From contig NC_050097.1 in NCBI RefSeq assembly GCF_902167145.1, positions 44,624,095-44,688,094 of the forward strand: a stretch of DNA of 64,000 nt. Direction: 5' to 3'. The DNA comes from Zea mays. Its lineage: Eukaryota; Streptophyta; Magnoliopsida; Poales; Poaceae. Positions within the stretch are counted from its first letter, which is position 1, and the number at the start of each line of letters is the position of its first letter. Shown here in pieces: positions 23,291 to 34,531 of the stretch. Position numbers and translations under genes: made by a program. The notes beneath the pieces were generated by a model that was not told where the DNA came from, ran no database searches, and was given only the letters and a program-made list of their open reading frames with translations.

Positions 23291-24243
23291 TGGGGGAAGC
23301 GGGCCTGGGCCGCTGGATCTCCGGCGGACGGCTAGGATTGGGCTCGGCCTAATTAAAACGGGACCGCCCGATCTGGGACGGACGACGGGGATCGGGTGGC
23401 CGGCCTTGGCTTCTCCTACGGCTAGCTGGGGCGGCGGCGCTCGTCCCCGCGGCGGAGGACTCACCGGAGACGAGGGGCGCGGGCGCTCAGCGGGTCTCTG
23501 GGGCGACCTGAGCGGCCGGGAAGGTTGGGGAGGGCACGGGGAATCGCCCGGTGGGGGCTGGGTCGAGGCAGGGGCACCCGAGGGGGGCGGTTCACGGCGA
23601 AGCGGCTCGGCGGCGGCATTAATCAACTCCGGCGAGGAATTAAGCGCAGCAGAGAGCAACACAAAGGTCGATAGGGGCAGGAGAGGTTCCTTACCTCAAG
23701 GCGGGTTCCGGGGACTCTTCGGTGGCGGCAGTGGCGCGACGGTGGCTCGGGGTGACGGTGGCGGACCTCCGCGGCTGCACGGGGAACGACGGGTGAGCGC
23801 GGGCAGAGAGAAATAGGGAGGGGGAGGGGAAATTGGGGCACGTTCCGGGTTGCGGACGTCGGGGCGGAGCTCACCGGGGCAAAGGGCACGGCGGAGCTCC
23901 AACGGCGACGGGGAAACGAGCTCGGGACGGCGGGGGTTTATGGCGGCGGCGCTCGGGCGTGCGCGCAGCGAGGGGGAGGTGGAAGAGGGGTCTGCTGGAG
24001 CGCAAATGAGGGAGGGGGAGAGGGCGAGTGGGGTCCTGGCTCAAGTGGCCAGGGGCGGGGCGGTTGCGAGCTCCACGCGCGACGTGGGCGCGGAGAAGGC
24101 GGCCGCGCGCAGCTCGGGCGGCGGTTACGCGAGGACGACGGGGCTGACAGGCCGGGCCCGCGAGCAGAGAGAGAGGGGAAAGCGGGGGCGGGCGCGCGGA
24201 AGGCGGCCGCGCTGACGGGCGGGCCCGCCAGGGCAGAGAGAGC

Positions 24244-24267
24244 GGGGGGGGGGGGGGGGGGGGGGGG
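24244..24267. repeat. Run of 24 G in D 3' LTR
   Basis: Uninterrupted G on the plus strand (C in D RNA), followed by alternating GC. The other LTR has the same length at 34109-34132. Confidence 0.8.
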
Positions 24268-24659
24268 AGGGCGCGCGCGCGCGGGATGGGCTTAGTGGGT
24301 CGAAAGGCCGAGGGGGCGACAGGGTTGGGCTTCTTTTCCTTTTCTTTTTATTCTGAAATTGTTTTCCCTTTTGTTTTTATTTTCTCTATTTGATTCAAAT
24401 CCAAATAAGCCACAAATTCAAATTAGACTTTCTAAGAATTATGCACCAAACAAAAGTGAAATCTAGGGTTCAACATGATGCAACAATTCATACTCCCTTG
24501 GAGTTTGAGTCATTAGACTATAATTACAATTAAAATAAGCACTTTTCTCCTATAGAAATGAGAAAGAAAAGATTGGGGAAGGATGAGAAAAGGGAAGTAA
24601 CACCTGAATTTGTGAATATGAGCAAAGAAATTTTATACCCCCAAATTCAGGGTGTTACA

Positions 24660-24681
24660 AACCTATCCCCCTTAAAAGAAT
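24660..24681 (-). other. Polypurine tract of D
   Basis: Minus strand ATTCTTTTAAGGGGGATAGGT abuts TGTAACACC, the start of the 3' LTR; fixes D on the minus strand. Confidence 0.8.
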
Positions 24682-24694
24682 CTCGCCCCGAGAT

Positions 24695-27463
24695 TCAAGG
24701 TTGGTCAGCAAAGAGTTCAGGGTATTTGGCCTTCAGATCATCTTCTCGTTCCCAGGTTGCTTCTTCCTCCGAGTGGTGACCCCATCTGACTTTGCACATT
24801 CTGATGGTGTTCCTCCGGGTGACTCTGTCTGCAAACTCCAGAATCTGCGTTGGCTTCTCTATGTATGTCAGATCCTCCTGGACTTCCAAACCCTCCACTG
24901 GCAACTGTTCTTCTGGTACTCGCAGACATTTCTTCAGTTGGGACACATGGAACACATTGTGCACTGCCGACAAACTTTCTGGTAGGTTGAGCTGGTAGGC
25001 CACTTCTCCACGCTTTGCTTGAATCTGATATGGTCCAACGTACCGGGGTGCTAACTTGCCTTTAACTCCGAACCTTCTGACTCCCCTGATAGGTGACACC
25101 TTCAGATAGACGTAGTCTCCCACTTCAAAACTCAGTTCTCTTCTCCTTCGGTCCGCATAGCTTCGCTGTCTTGACTGGGCTATCTTCAGATTCTCCCGAA
25201 CCATTTTGATATTCTCTTCGGCTTCAAGCAAGATGTCGGGGCCAAACACCTGTCTCTCTCCAGGCTGGTCCCAATGCAGCGGAGTCCTACAACTCCGTCC
25301 ATAGAGTGCCTGAAACGACGACATCTTCAAGCTGGCCTGATAACTATTGTTGTAGGAGAATTCTGCATAAGGTAACCTTTTGTCCCATCCTAACTTGTCT
25401 TGCAACGCACAGGCTCTCAACATATCTTCTAGGATCTGATTAGTTCTTTCAGTCTGTCCGTCTGTCTGCGGGTGATAAGCCGAGCTGAAGTTCAAATGGG
25501 TGCCCAAAGCTTCTTGTAGCTGCTGCCAAAAATGAGAGGTGAACTGCGTTCCTCGATCTGACACTATCTTCTTCGGCACACCATGAAGGCAGACTATCCG
25601 TGACATGTATAACTCAGCTAACGTTGCTCCGGTGTATGTTGTCTTCACGGGTATGAAATGGGCCACCTTTGTTAAGCGGTCCACAACCACCCAGATGGAA
25701 TCATAGCCGGCCCGGGTACGAGGTAGGCCAACTATAAAATCCATCCCGATCTCATCCCACTTCCACTGAGGAATCCGCAATGGCTGCAACAATCCGGCAG
25801 GCCTCTGATGCTCTGCTTTGGTTCTCTGACAGCTATCACAGATGGCGACATATTCTACGATTTCTCTTTTCATGCCATACCACCAAAATCTCCTTTTTAA
25901 ATCCTGATACATCTTTTCACTTCCAGGGTGTATGGAGTAGGCTGTCTCATGAGCTTCCTTGAGGATTAGCTCCCGAATAGGTTTGAGGTCGGGGACACAC
26001 AATCGGTCCTTGAACCATATTACTCCCTCTTCATCCTCTCGAAAGTCTTTGCCTCTTCCTTCTAAGATCAGTTGCCGGATCTTGTTGATGCTTTCATCGT
26101 CCTTCTGCCCTTCTTTGATCTCCCGCTCTAGGGTGGGCTCTAATTCCACTGTTACTCCTTGCGTACTGTTCAGGAAACCGAGGCTCAGTCTGTCGAACTC
26201 CTTGGCTAACTCATACGGCATCGGGTACGAGGCCAACATATTGACTTGACTCTTCCTGCTCAGAGCATCTGCAACAACATTGGCTTTGCCTGGATGGTAA
26301 TGTATCTCCAGCTCGTAGTCTTTGATCAGCTCCAACCACCTTCGCTGCCTCATGTTTAACTCTGACTGGGTGAATATGTACTTCAGACTTTTATGATCTG
26401 TGTAGATGTCGCACTTCTGCCCATACAGGTAATGCCTCCAGGTCTTTAAAGCATGAACCACTGCTGCCAACTCCAGGTCATGTGTGGGATAATTTTTCTC
26501 ATGGACCTTCAGCTGTCGAGATGAGTATGCTACCACTCTTCCTTCTTGCATTAGCACACATCCCAATCCGGTGTACGAAGCGTCGCAATACACTGAGAAT
26601 GACTTGTGAACATCAGGCAGGACTAACACATGAGCTGTAGTCAATCTATTCTTCAGTTCTTCAAATGCTTCCTGACACTTTTGGGTCCACTTAAACTCAA
26701 CTTTCTTCGCTAGCAACGCTGTCATTGGTCTAGCAATCTTTGAGAAGCCTTCAATGAAACGCCTATAGTATCCGGCCATTCCAATGAAGCTCTTGATCCC
26801 ACGAACATCCTTCGGTGCTTTCTAGTTCAGGATATCCGCTACCTTCTTTGGATCCACTGCCAACCCATCTTGATTTATGATGTGACCCAGAAATAAGACT
26901 TCATGAATCCAGAACTCGCATTTGCCCAGCTTGGCATACAACTGATGCTCTCGAAGTCTTTGCAATACCATCTTCAAATGCTCTACATGATCTTCCTCAC
27001 TTTGAGAGTATATGAGAATGTCATCGATGAACACTACCACAAACTTGTCCAGATAATCCATGAACACACTGTTCATCAGGTACATAAAGAAGGCTGGCGC
27101 ATTTGTCAAACCAAAGGACATAACTGTGAACTCATATAACCCGTACTTGGTGATGAATGCTGTCTTCGGTATATCCGAGGGTCGGATTCTGAGTTGATGG
27201 TAGCCTGACCTCAGATCTATCTTCGAGAATACGCTGGCACCTCTGAGCTGGTCGAACAAATCTTCTATCCTTGGCAGGGGGTACTTGCTCTTGACAGTGA
27301 CTTCATTCAAGGCTCTGTAGTCTATGCACATCCTTTTGGTACCATCTTTCTTCTCTACAAACAACACTGGAGCGGCCCAAGGCGAGGTGCTTGGCCTGAT
27401 GTAACCCTTCTCTAACATCTCATCTATCTGCTTCTTGAGTTCCACCAATTCTGGTCCAGACAC
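24695..27463 (-). pseudogene. pol of element D: RT, RNase H, integrase, chromodomain
   Basis: RT with [20 protein letters not shown] and catalytic [14 protein letters not shown] at 26824-26822 (tryptophan expected) then continues in the same frame through RNase H ([28 protein letters not shown]), integrase with H-H-C-C ([10 protein letters not shown]...CDSCQ), DDE core ([17 protein letters not shown] in QTERTNQ), and a C-terminal chromodomain-like segment ([19 protein letters not shown]). Apart from that stop, the 2.77 kb are open. The frameshift separating it from protease is at 27485-27489. Replicates and inserts the element; the chromodomain should target heterochromatin. Confidence 0.92.
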
Positions 27464-29270
27464 TCGATAGGCTCTTTTGGAAATGGGGGCGGGTACCAGG
27501 GATAAGCTCTATGGCAAATTCGACTTTTCTCTCGGGTGGCATGCCCGTTAGCTCCTCGGGAAACACATCCGGAAAGTCCGACACAACCTTGATAGCCTCG
27601 AGCGGGTTGGGCTCCTTACTATCAACTGAAATCTGGTGACAGACTCCCTCCGCTGATTTAGGCATCCTTAGCTCGGCCACTACCTCTTCTCCTGACGGGG
27701 ACTTCAATGTTACGGTCCTCTTGTCACAACTAACATTTGCTTCATACTTCATTAACCAATTCATCCCTAGAATAACATCTATCCCAGGGGTGTCTATTAC
27801 TATTAAGTCACTGGGGAATCCTATCCCCCTTATTTCCCCCATTATATTTGAACATATTTTATCTGTTTGCACCTTGCCACCAACCGAATTAATCCTCATG
27901 GGCGGCATCATTGCCTCTACTGAGATGTTATGCAATTCTACCCATGTTGCAGTGACAAATGAATGAGTTGCACCAGTATCAAATAGCACTTTTGCGGGAT
28001 GAGATTCGATTGAGAACATACCTACTGCCACATCTGGTGCATCCTGGATTGCTTCGGCCTCCAAGTGGTTCACCTTTCCACGGTTGTACGCTTGGCTACG
28101 ATTGATTGCTGCCGGCTGCAGTACACCTTGCCTTGTTGGAGCATTGGGGTTGGTCTGCTGCTGCGCCATCTTCTTTGGGCACTGCATCGCCCAGTGGCCT
28201 TGTTCTCCACAGTGGAAACATCCTCTGCCTCCTCCTTGTGCTGGGGCTGCTTGGTTGCTCTGATTTGCTGCTGGGGCAGGAAGGCGAGGTGCCTGGTTGT
28301 TCTGCTTCTGATACTGATTGCTTCCCTGCTGGCTGTGCTGACGATACTGCTGCTGCTGCTGTGGGTACTGCCTCTGAAACTGCTGCTGATGCGGACGCTG
28401 ATTCTGATTCTGATATCCCTGTGGATGACCAGGCCTGCCTTGCTGAGATGAACTGCCTATGAAACGTGGACGGCTGATGCCTCCGGTCTGGGGTCCACTC
28501 ATCTTGCGCTTCCGATCTTCCATATCCTTACGCTTCTTCTCAGTCATAACTGCCCTATCGATCAGGTGCTGGAAGGTGGGGAAGGTGTGGTTCATCAGCT
28601 GGTAATGCAGGGGATCCACCAAACCCCTCATGAACCTGTACTGCCTTTTAGCATCAGTGTTGACATCCTCAGGTGCATAACGAGATAGCTGCAGAAACTT
28701 GTCTCTGTATTCACTAACAGACAGGGGTCCCTGCTTCAGAGCCAGAAACTCCTCCTTCTTCACGATCATCAGTCCCTCCGGCACATGGTACCTGCGGAAA
28801 CTCTCGCTGAATTCTTCCCAGGTGATGGCTTCGGGGTCAGCATGTGTGGCGAGGTAGGACTCCCACCAGGACTGGGCTGCTCCCCTTAACTGACGGGGAC
28901 CATACAGAACCTTCTCCCTGTCGTCACATTGGGCGGTGCGCAGTTCCCTTTCCACTGCGCGTAGCCAGTCTTCTGCATCCATGGGGTCAGCAGAATGGGC
29001 GAAGGTAGGAGGGTGCCCTCTCATGAACTCACCAGGCTTATCCCGTGGCATCTGGGGCATCTGCACTTGCAATTGGGGTTGGGGTTGCTGTTGAGCCTAC
29101 TGCATGGCTGCCAGAGTCTGCCCAATGGCCTGCACTGCCTGGGTCTGCATCAAGAACATCTGCTCCACTGACATCGGGGGTGGTGGGGGAGGCTGCCTCT
29201 GTTGTTCCTCCTGCTGGTCATGCTGCTCTTGCTGAGCACGCCTGTTGCATCGGCGCCTGTTGTCAGACAT
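27420..29270 (-). pseudogene. gag-protease of element D
   Basis: The ATG at 29270 sits directly after a splice-acceptor-like TCTTCCACAG. Proline/glutamine-rich N-terminus, TAG at 29099-29097 in a glutamine-rich stretch, then the capsid region (DAEDWLRAVERELRT, AQSWWESYLATH), a long Gln-rich linker, zinc knuckle CFHCGEQGHWAMQC and protease with VLFDTGATHSFV. The frame shifts at a run of five G (27485-27489; one more base than the frame needs), so the last 22 codons are out of frame and the true frame continues as RT. 29271-29672 holds no gene. Confidence 0.9.
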
Positions 29271-29672
29271 CTGTGGAAGACATTCATACATCAGCATTGA
29301 TCTTACAACCCTTCAGCATAAGAAAAGAGAATACAGAGTTCTTCATGACACTGAGTGAACAAAGAGCTTCACTGATCCTCATTATGATTCAACACAGCTT
29401 CTCAGATAAAAAGGAAAGTAGAAGTAAATGGTTTCCCAACTAAACAACTGACTTCATTAACATTACTAGCTAAGCCAAACTGCAGGGGAAACCCACATGC
29501 TGGCTACAGTCATTACAAAGATTCAAATCCAGCACAAGTTCATCATAACAAGCATGTAAGCAACTGATAAGCAAACTAAGCTAAATGGAAGCAACTGATA
29601 AGCAAACTAAACTAACTACCTAAGACTGAGACATCTGACTTAAGAATTATTACAAACTTCGACGCTAACGAT

Positions 29673-30692
29673 CTAAGGATCCAGATCTATCCTGGTCTTA
29701 CAGACAGGGGAACCATAAGTGTGGTGACCACGTGGCGGCGAGCGGTAAGGGTGCTGAGTCCCAACAGGAGCGGGGGAACCACCCTCCTGGTGATGGCGCT
29801 CTGCCAGCTCAGCACGCAACTCCGCAATCTCCGTTCGAGCCCTGCTTAGCTCGTCCAGAGAGTAATCCAGCTCAGTGTTAAGCACTGCGACTAGGTTGAC
29901 TGTGCTGCTCAACCTAGGGTTAGCCTCACCAACAGGTGAGACAACCACACTCTCTGTGCTGCCAGTAGGGCGGCGGGGGTAGTACCGAAGGTTAAGACCG
30001 TCGGCCACCCCACCGAATAAAGAACAGTACTGGGAGAGTGCACGCCGTGCTGCATCCTGCATAGCCGCCTCTGCAGTGTCCCTCTCGGAGATAGAGTAGT
30101 GCTCCGAAACGGCCTCCGCACCCCGGAGGTCATCCTCCGGACGGCGAACTAGGCAGGTAGCCTCCCAGCGGTCCGGGTACCTCCCGCGACTGTGCTGGTA
30201 GACTACACAACGATACTCGATCGACCAGGTGTGCCGGTCGAAAGCCTGGCGCAGCAAGGTGTCGAGTGCGTCGTGGAAGTGACAACCGCGAGCGGCGTCA
30301 CGGGTGATGGGTCGGGCGACCCATCCTTCCGCCTCCTGCGGCTCAGAAGACTCCGTGCTGTGGTCTGAGTCGTCGTCGTCGGGGTCTCCTCCAGGATCTC
30401 CTCCAGTAGCTCCTCCAACAGCCGGGGCGTCCCGCGGTGGTGCAGGGGGCGCCTCCAGCTGGGCAACAGAGGAACGGGGCCTCACGGACTCCACCTCTCG
30501 CTGGGGTGGGGAGGAAGAGCCCTGCTGCTCTCTGTGCTGGCGCCGGCGTTCCTGCTCCTCACGCAGGCGGTGGTGCAGTCTCTCCAGGTGACTCGACTGA
30601 CCGGACACGGTGCGGTGCAGAGGACGCTCCGCAAGTCGAGATGGCAGGAAAGGAATCACCGACTTACGTGCAGTGTGTCTAAGACGAGCCAT
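29673..30692 (-). CDS. ORF1 of element D: dsRBD-like plus coiled-coil protein
   Basis: 339 residues, intact, between the primer site and gag. Basic N-terminus (RHTARKS; HHRLREEQERRRQHR), an acidic low-complexity stretch (residues 95-120), then about residues 155-225 in dsRNA-binding-domain order: strands around IEYRCVVYQHSRGRYPDRW and WEATCLVRRP, then an alanine-rich helix TAEAAMQDAARRALSQY. Residues about 262-302 are a coiled coil (LDELSRARTEIAELRAELAE). Same plan and place as ORF1 of C despite little identity, which argues for selection. The function is unknown; RNA binding is inference. The leader 30693-30931 has no gene. Confidence 0.72.
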   Translation of the reverse strand: MARLRHTARKSVIPFLPSRLAERPLHRTVSGQSSHLERLHHRLREEQERRRQHREQQGSSSPPQREVESVRPRSSVAQLEAPPAPPRDAPAVGGATGGDPGGDPDDDDSDHSTESSEPQEAEGWVARPITRDAARGCHFHDALDTLLRQAFDRHTWSIEYRCVVYQHSRGRYPDRWEATCLVRRPEDDLRGAEAVSEHYSISERDTAEAAMQDAARRALSQYCSLFGGVADGLNLRYYPRRPTGSTESVVVSPVGEANPRLSSTVNLVAVLNTELDYSLDELSRARTEIAELRAELAERHHQEGGSPAPVGTQHPYRSPPRGHHTYGSPVCKTRIDLDP

Positions 30693-30931
30693 CTACAAAA
30701 GACACCGTAAGCATAAGAGTAAGAACAGAACTAGTATGACAAGTGAATAAACCATAGACAGAATAAGATAAAATTTTTTAACAAGGTATAATATAGTATA
30801 TATATGTAGTAAAACATAGGGTTGGTCGAGGTGACCGACTTTTGAAGTAACATCAGAGGTCAAGGTGAGAGGGAAGGTCAATAGTCCTTAGTACGACCAG
30901 TGCTACTCTAGGTCAGCGGTCCTACAGTCAG

Positions 30932-30947
30932 CACGGCTTTGATACCA
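30932..30947 (-). other. Primer binding site of D (initiator tRNA-Met type)
   Basis: Minus strand TGGTATCAAAGCCGTG starts four bases after the 5' LTR end; the core TGGTATCA matches the Met-tRNA end. Confidence 0.85.
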
Positions 30948-30951
30948 CTTA

Positions 30952-33900
30952 TGTCACACCCGGTTTTGGAAGGCAAACCGAATGCGAACTATGTACGTGC
31001 CAGGATCAGAACTCACGTACACAACGATTACATAAATGAACATCATCGCACAATGCTCGAATAATTACATAAAAGAGTATTAACTTATTACATCACAGAG
31101 TCATATACATCCATATAGTCATCAACTTAACAGTTAAATCAAAGTGCTAGCGAAACGCAGTAAAGATAAGGCCTTCACAGGCAGCTGACTGGGGGTTGCC
31201 GCCAACCCACACCTAGAATTCGTCGTAGTCTTGGAACTCCTGGAAGTCTCCTTCCACGACTTCGCCTTCTCCTGAGCAGTGGTTACAATGCGGGCAACCT
31301 GGTGTTTTGTGGTAAAGCAAGGATGAGTACACATCAACGTACTCAGCAAATGTCCCGTTTGGCTGAAGTGGACTAGCTTTCTGTGGGGTTAGGCTCAAGC
31401 AGTTGCTTTTAGTTGGTCAGGTATTAATCATTAGTAGAAGCCAGATTTTAGCATTAACCAATCCGTAAACCATTTCCTCATCGAGGAACAACATCATCAT
31501 AGAACCAAAACCATCAATAGAACCATTTTATCTCAGATCATCTGTATCTCGAACCATCTGTATCTCTAATCAAAGAGGATCCCAAGGCTGCTCTTAACCG
31601 TGAGCACGGCTGATATACCAGTTTCACTACCCTCTGCAGAGGTTGCACACTTTACCCATGAGTCATGATTCCCTTTCTACCCGGGGAGAGCTAATCCCCA
31701 TTGACCACTACCTAGGTGGTCCGGCAGGGCATCACTACGTAGCTTTTACAAAGATTCCCTAGAGATCGTAACTGCCCGTTAGGTTTCTCCAGTTTGATAA
31801 ACACAGTACCCCTCCCCGCAGGAGAGTGACTAACAAAGAGCAAAACGAAAGAACCTCGGCACTCAGCCTCGGCAGAGCAAGCACTGTGCCTGGACCCCAT
31901 TGACGGCACGACGGCTAAGCAACTACACCTCTAGTTCATCTAATTAATCAGCTAAGGGCATCCCATTTCACCCTCATGGTTGTACTGTTATCCCGGGTGG
32001 TCTCTCAACGAACAAGTCCTTACGGAGAGGTACTCAGGAAACAACCTGAGCCCCCTAGAGTATCACAAGATCATCAACATCATCAAGATAACAGTATCAT
32101 AAATAGTCACATCATGTTCATTGATTAAGTTAAGGCAATAGCAGAGTGCTAACCATAACAGCCCATAAGGTCATCAAGGATAAAGTAAAGTGTAAAACTA
32201 GTCAATCCTTAGGTTTCAAGTAAGTAATGCGGGGTAGTAAGTTATAAATGAATAGGACATAATGGGACAGAGGACACTTGCCTTCGCCAAACTGCTGATC
32301 AGGGACTTCCTCTGCAACCTCCTCGGGAAACACAGACTACTCGTTGTCTACGTAAAGTAATCATTCACACTATGCACTTGGGAAGATAACAAACAAAAGC
32401 AACATACCAAACATATGCAGCAAAGAGATCACAAGTTCATAGTAGAAAAGGGATAGGCACTCTGGTGTTCCCTAGGTCTGGGGTAGAGGACTATACAAAG
32501 TGATTCATTATCCACTAATCAGGTTTAAGTCAGTGGTGGGATTAAATCATTACATGGTTTTAAGTTCCTAAACTTAGGTGTTTAAGTCCATAAACTTAAG
32601 TACTCCAACTTTTATTAAAGTCTACCAACTTCTAATTATCTCAAATAGGGTTCCAATAATCTTAATCCTATCCTAATGATTAACCATTAATTGGTACATG
32701 GAAACAGCAGGGAAACATTGTTTAAATAGATAGACAAAAACATCATGAGCATTTTGCAATTTGAAGCACCTAATTTGGAGTTCATATGACAAAGTTATGA
32801 ATTTTACAAGTTTAGGGGTTAAAAATATACCCTAAATACCTATTTTGAATTAAATAAAAGGTCCGAGGACCTAACTGTGAGAAACCAGGGACGGCGGGTT
32901 TAAATTCCAGAAAACCGGGGGTCTCTTTAAGAAAATGCGCGGGCGAAGGGGTATCGGGCTCCTACGGCCGTCGGATCTCAGGCGGACGGCCAGGATTAGA
33001 TCCGCGGGCGGGCGCGCGAGCGCGCGGCGGCCTGAGCGGCTGACAGGCGGGGCCGGGCGGGCAGCGCGAGCGCGGCGGCTGACAGGCGGGGCCAGCGGGC
33101 AGCGCGGGCGCGGGCGGGCTGACAGGCGGGGCCAGCGGGCAGCGCGGGCGGGGTGTGGGGGAAGCGGGCCTGGGCCGCTGGATCTCCGGCGGACGGCCAG
33201 GATTGGGCTCGGCCTAATTAAAACGGGACCGCCCGATCTGGGACGGACGGCGGGGATCGGGTGGCCGGCCTTGGCTTCTCCTACGGCTAGCTGGGGCGGC
33301 GGCGCTCGTCCCCGCGGCGGAGGAATCACCGGAGACGAGGGGCGCGGGCGCTCGGCGGGTCTCTGGGGCGACCTGAGCGGCCGGGAAGGTTGGGGAGGGC
33401 ACGAGGAATCGCCCGGTGGGGGCTGGGTCGAGGCAGGGGCACCGGAGGGGGGCGGTTCACGACGAAGCGGCTCGGCGGCGGCATTAATCAACTCCGGCGA
33501 GGAATTAAGCGCAGCAGAGAGCAACACAAAGGTCGATAGGGGCGGGAGAGGTTCCTTACCTCAAGGCGGGTTCCGGGGACTCTTCGGTGGCGGCAGTGGC
33601 GCGACGGTGGCTCGGGGTGACGGTGGCGGACCTCCGCGGCTGCACGGGGAACGGCGGGTGAGCGCGGGCAGAGAGAAATAGGGAGGGGGAGGGGAAATTG
33701 GGGCGCGTTCCGGGTTGCGGACGTCGGGGCGGAGCTCACCGGGGCAAAGGGCACGGCGGAGCTCCAACGGCGACGAGGAAACGAGCTCGGGACGGCGGGG
33801 GTTTATGGCGGCAGCGCTCGGGCGTGCGCGCAGCGAGGGGGAGGTGGAAGAGGGGTCTGCTGGAGCGCAAATGAGGGAGGGGGAGAGGGCGAGTGGGGTC

Positions 33901-34526
33901 CTGGCTCAAGTGGCCAGGGGCGGGGCGGTTGCGAGCTCCACGCGCGACGTGGGCGCGGAGAAGGCGGCCGCGCGCAGCTCGGGCGACGGTTACGCGAGGA
34001 CGACGGGGCTGACAGGCCGGGCCCGCGAGCAGAGAGAGAGGGGAAAGCGAGGGCGGGCGCGCGGAAGGCGGCCGCGCTGACGGGCGGGCCCGCCAGGGCA
34101 GAGAGAGCGGGGGGGGGGGGGGGGGGGGGGGGAGAGGGCGCGCGCGCACGGGATGGGCTTAGTGGGCCGAAAGGCCGAGGGGGCGGCAGGGTTGGGCTTC
34201 TTTTCCTTTTCTTTTTATTCTGAAATTGTTTTCCCTTTTCTTTTTATTTTCTCTATTTGATTCAAATCCAAATAAGCCACAAATTCAAATTAGACTTTCT
34301 AAGAATTATGCACCAAACAAAAGTGAAATATAGGGTTCAACATGATGCAACAATTCATACTCCCTTGGAGTTTGAGTCATTAGACTATAATTACAATTAA
34401 AATAAGCACTTTTCTCCTATAGAAATGAGAAAGAAAAGATTGGGGAAGGATGAGAAAAGGGAAGTAACACCTGAATTTGTGAATATGAGCAAAGAAATTT
34501 TATACCCCCAAATTCAGGGTGTTACA
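30952..34526 (-). repeat. 5' LTR of D (3575 bp)
   Basis: Partner of 21087-24659, about 99% identical by hand count; most differences are C/T or G/A. The same leader signals are present (donor at 33559). Should drive transcription of D toward lower coordinates. Confidence 0.93.
31213..32347 (-). other. Candidate spliced leader segment in D 5' LTR: exon A, GC-AG intron (31299-32281), exon B
   Basis: Same coordinates and signals as in the 3' LTR: exon A 32347-32282, GC donor GAAG|GCAAGT, acceptor CACCAG|GT, exon B 31298-31213. One G/A change turns CAG into TAG inside exon A. This is the copy that would lie in the transcript leader. Confidence 0.45.
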
Positions 34527-34531
34527 TCGGT

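Larger units (their letters stand above)
21087..24659 (-). repeat. 3' LTR of D (3573 bp)
   Basis: On the minus strand it starts TGTAACACCCTGAATTTGG and ends AACCGGGTGTGACA. U3 holds a C/G tract (24244-24267) and GC alternation. A weak TATA-like CATAAACC lies near 23935-23942, followed by an AUG-free GC-rich segment to a donor CTTGAG|GTAAGG at 23694-23693. The AT-rich stretch 21540-22980 has no gene. Confidence 0.93.
21087..34526 (-). mobile_element. Element D: complete long-LTR chromovirus (Tekay-like), minus strand
   Basis: 13,440 bp with LTRs of 3573 and 3575 bp, flanked by a perfect TCGGT duplication (21082-21086 and 34527-34531). On the minus strand: 5' LTR, Met-tRNA primer site, ORF1, gag, protease, RT, RNase H, integrase, chromodomain, polypurine tract, 3' LTR. 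The LTRs differ at about 35 positions by hand (about 1%), so this is a young insertion. Coding is broken by two TAG codons and one frameshift. Confidence 0.93.

Noticed and set aside
22935..24215. Long Pro/Arg/Gly-rich ORFs on both strands in the D LTRs (also 32871-34149)
   Set aside because: Open on several frames at once because of extreme GC content and short repeats; they differ in frame and length between the two LTRs and show no domain.
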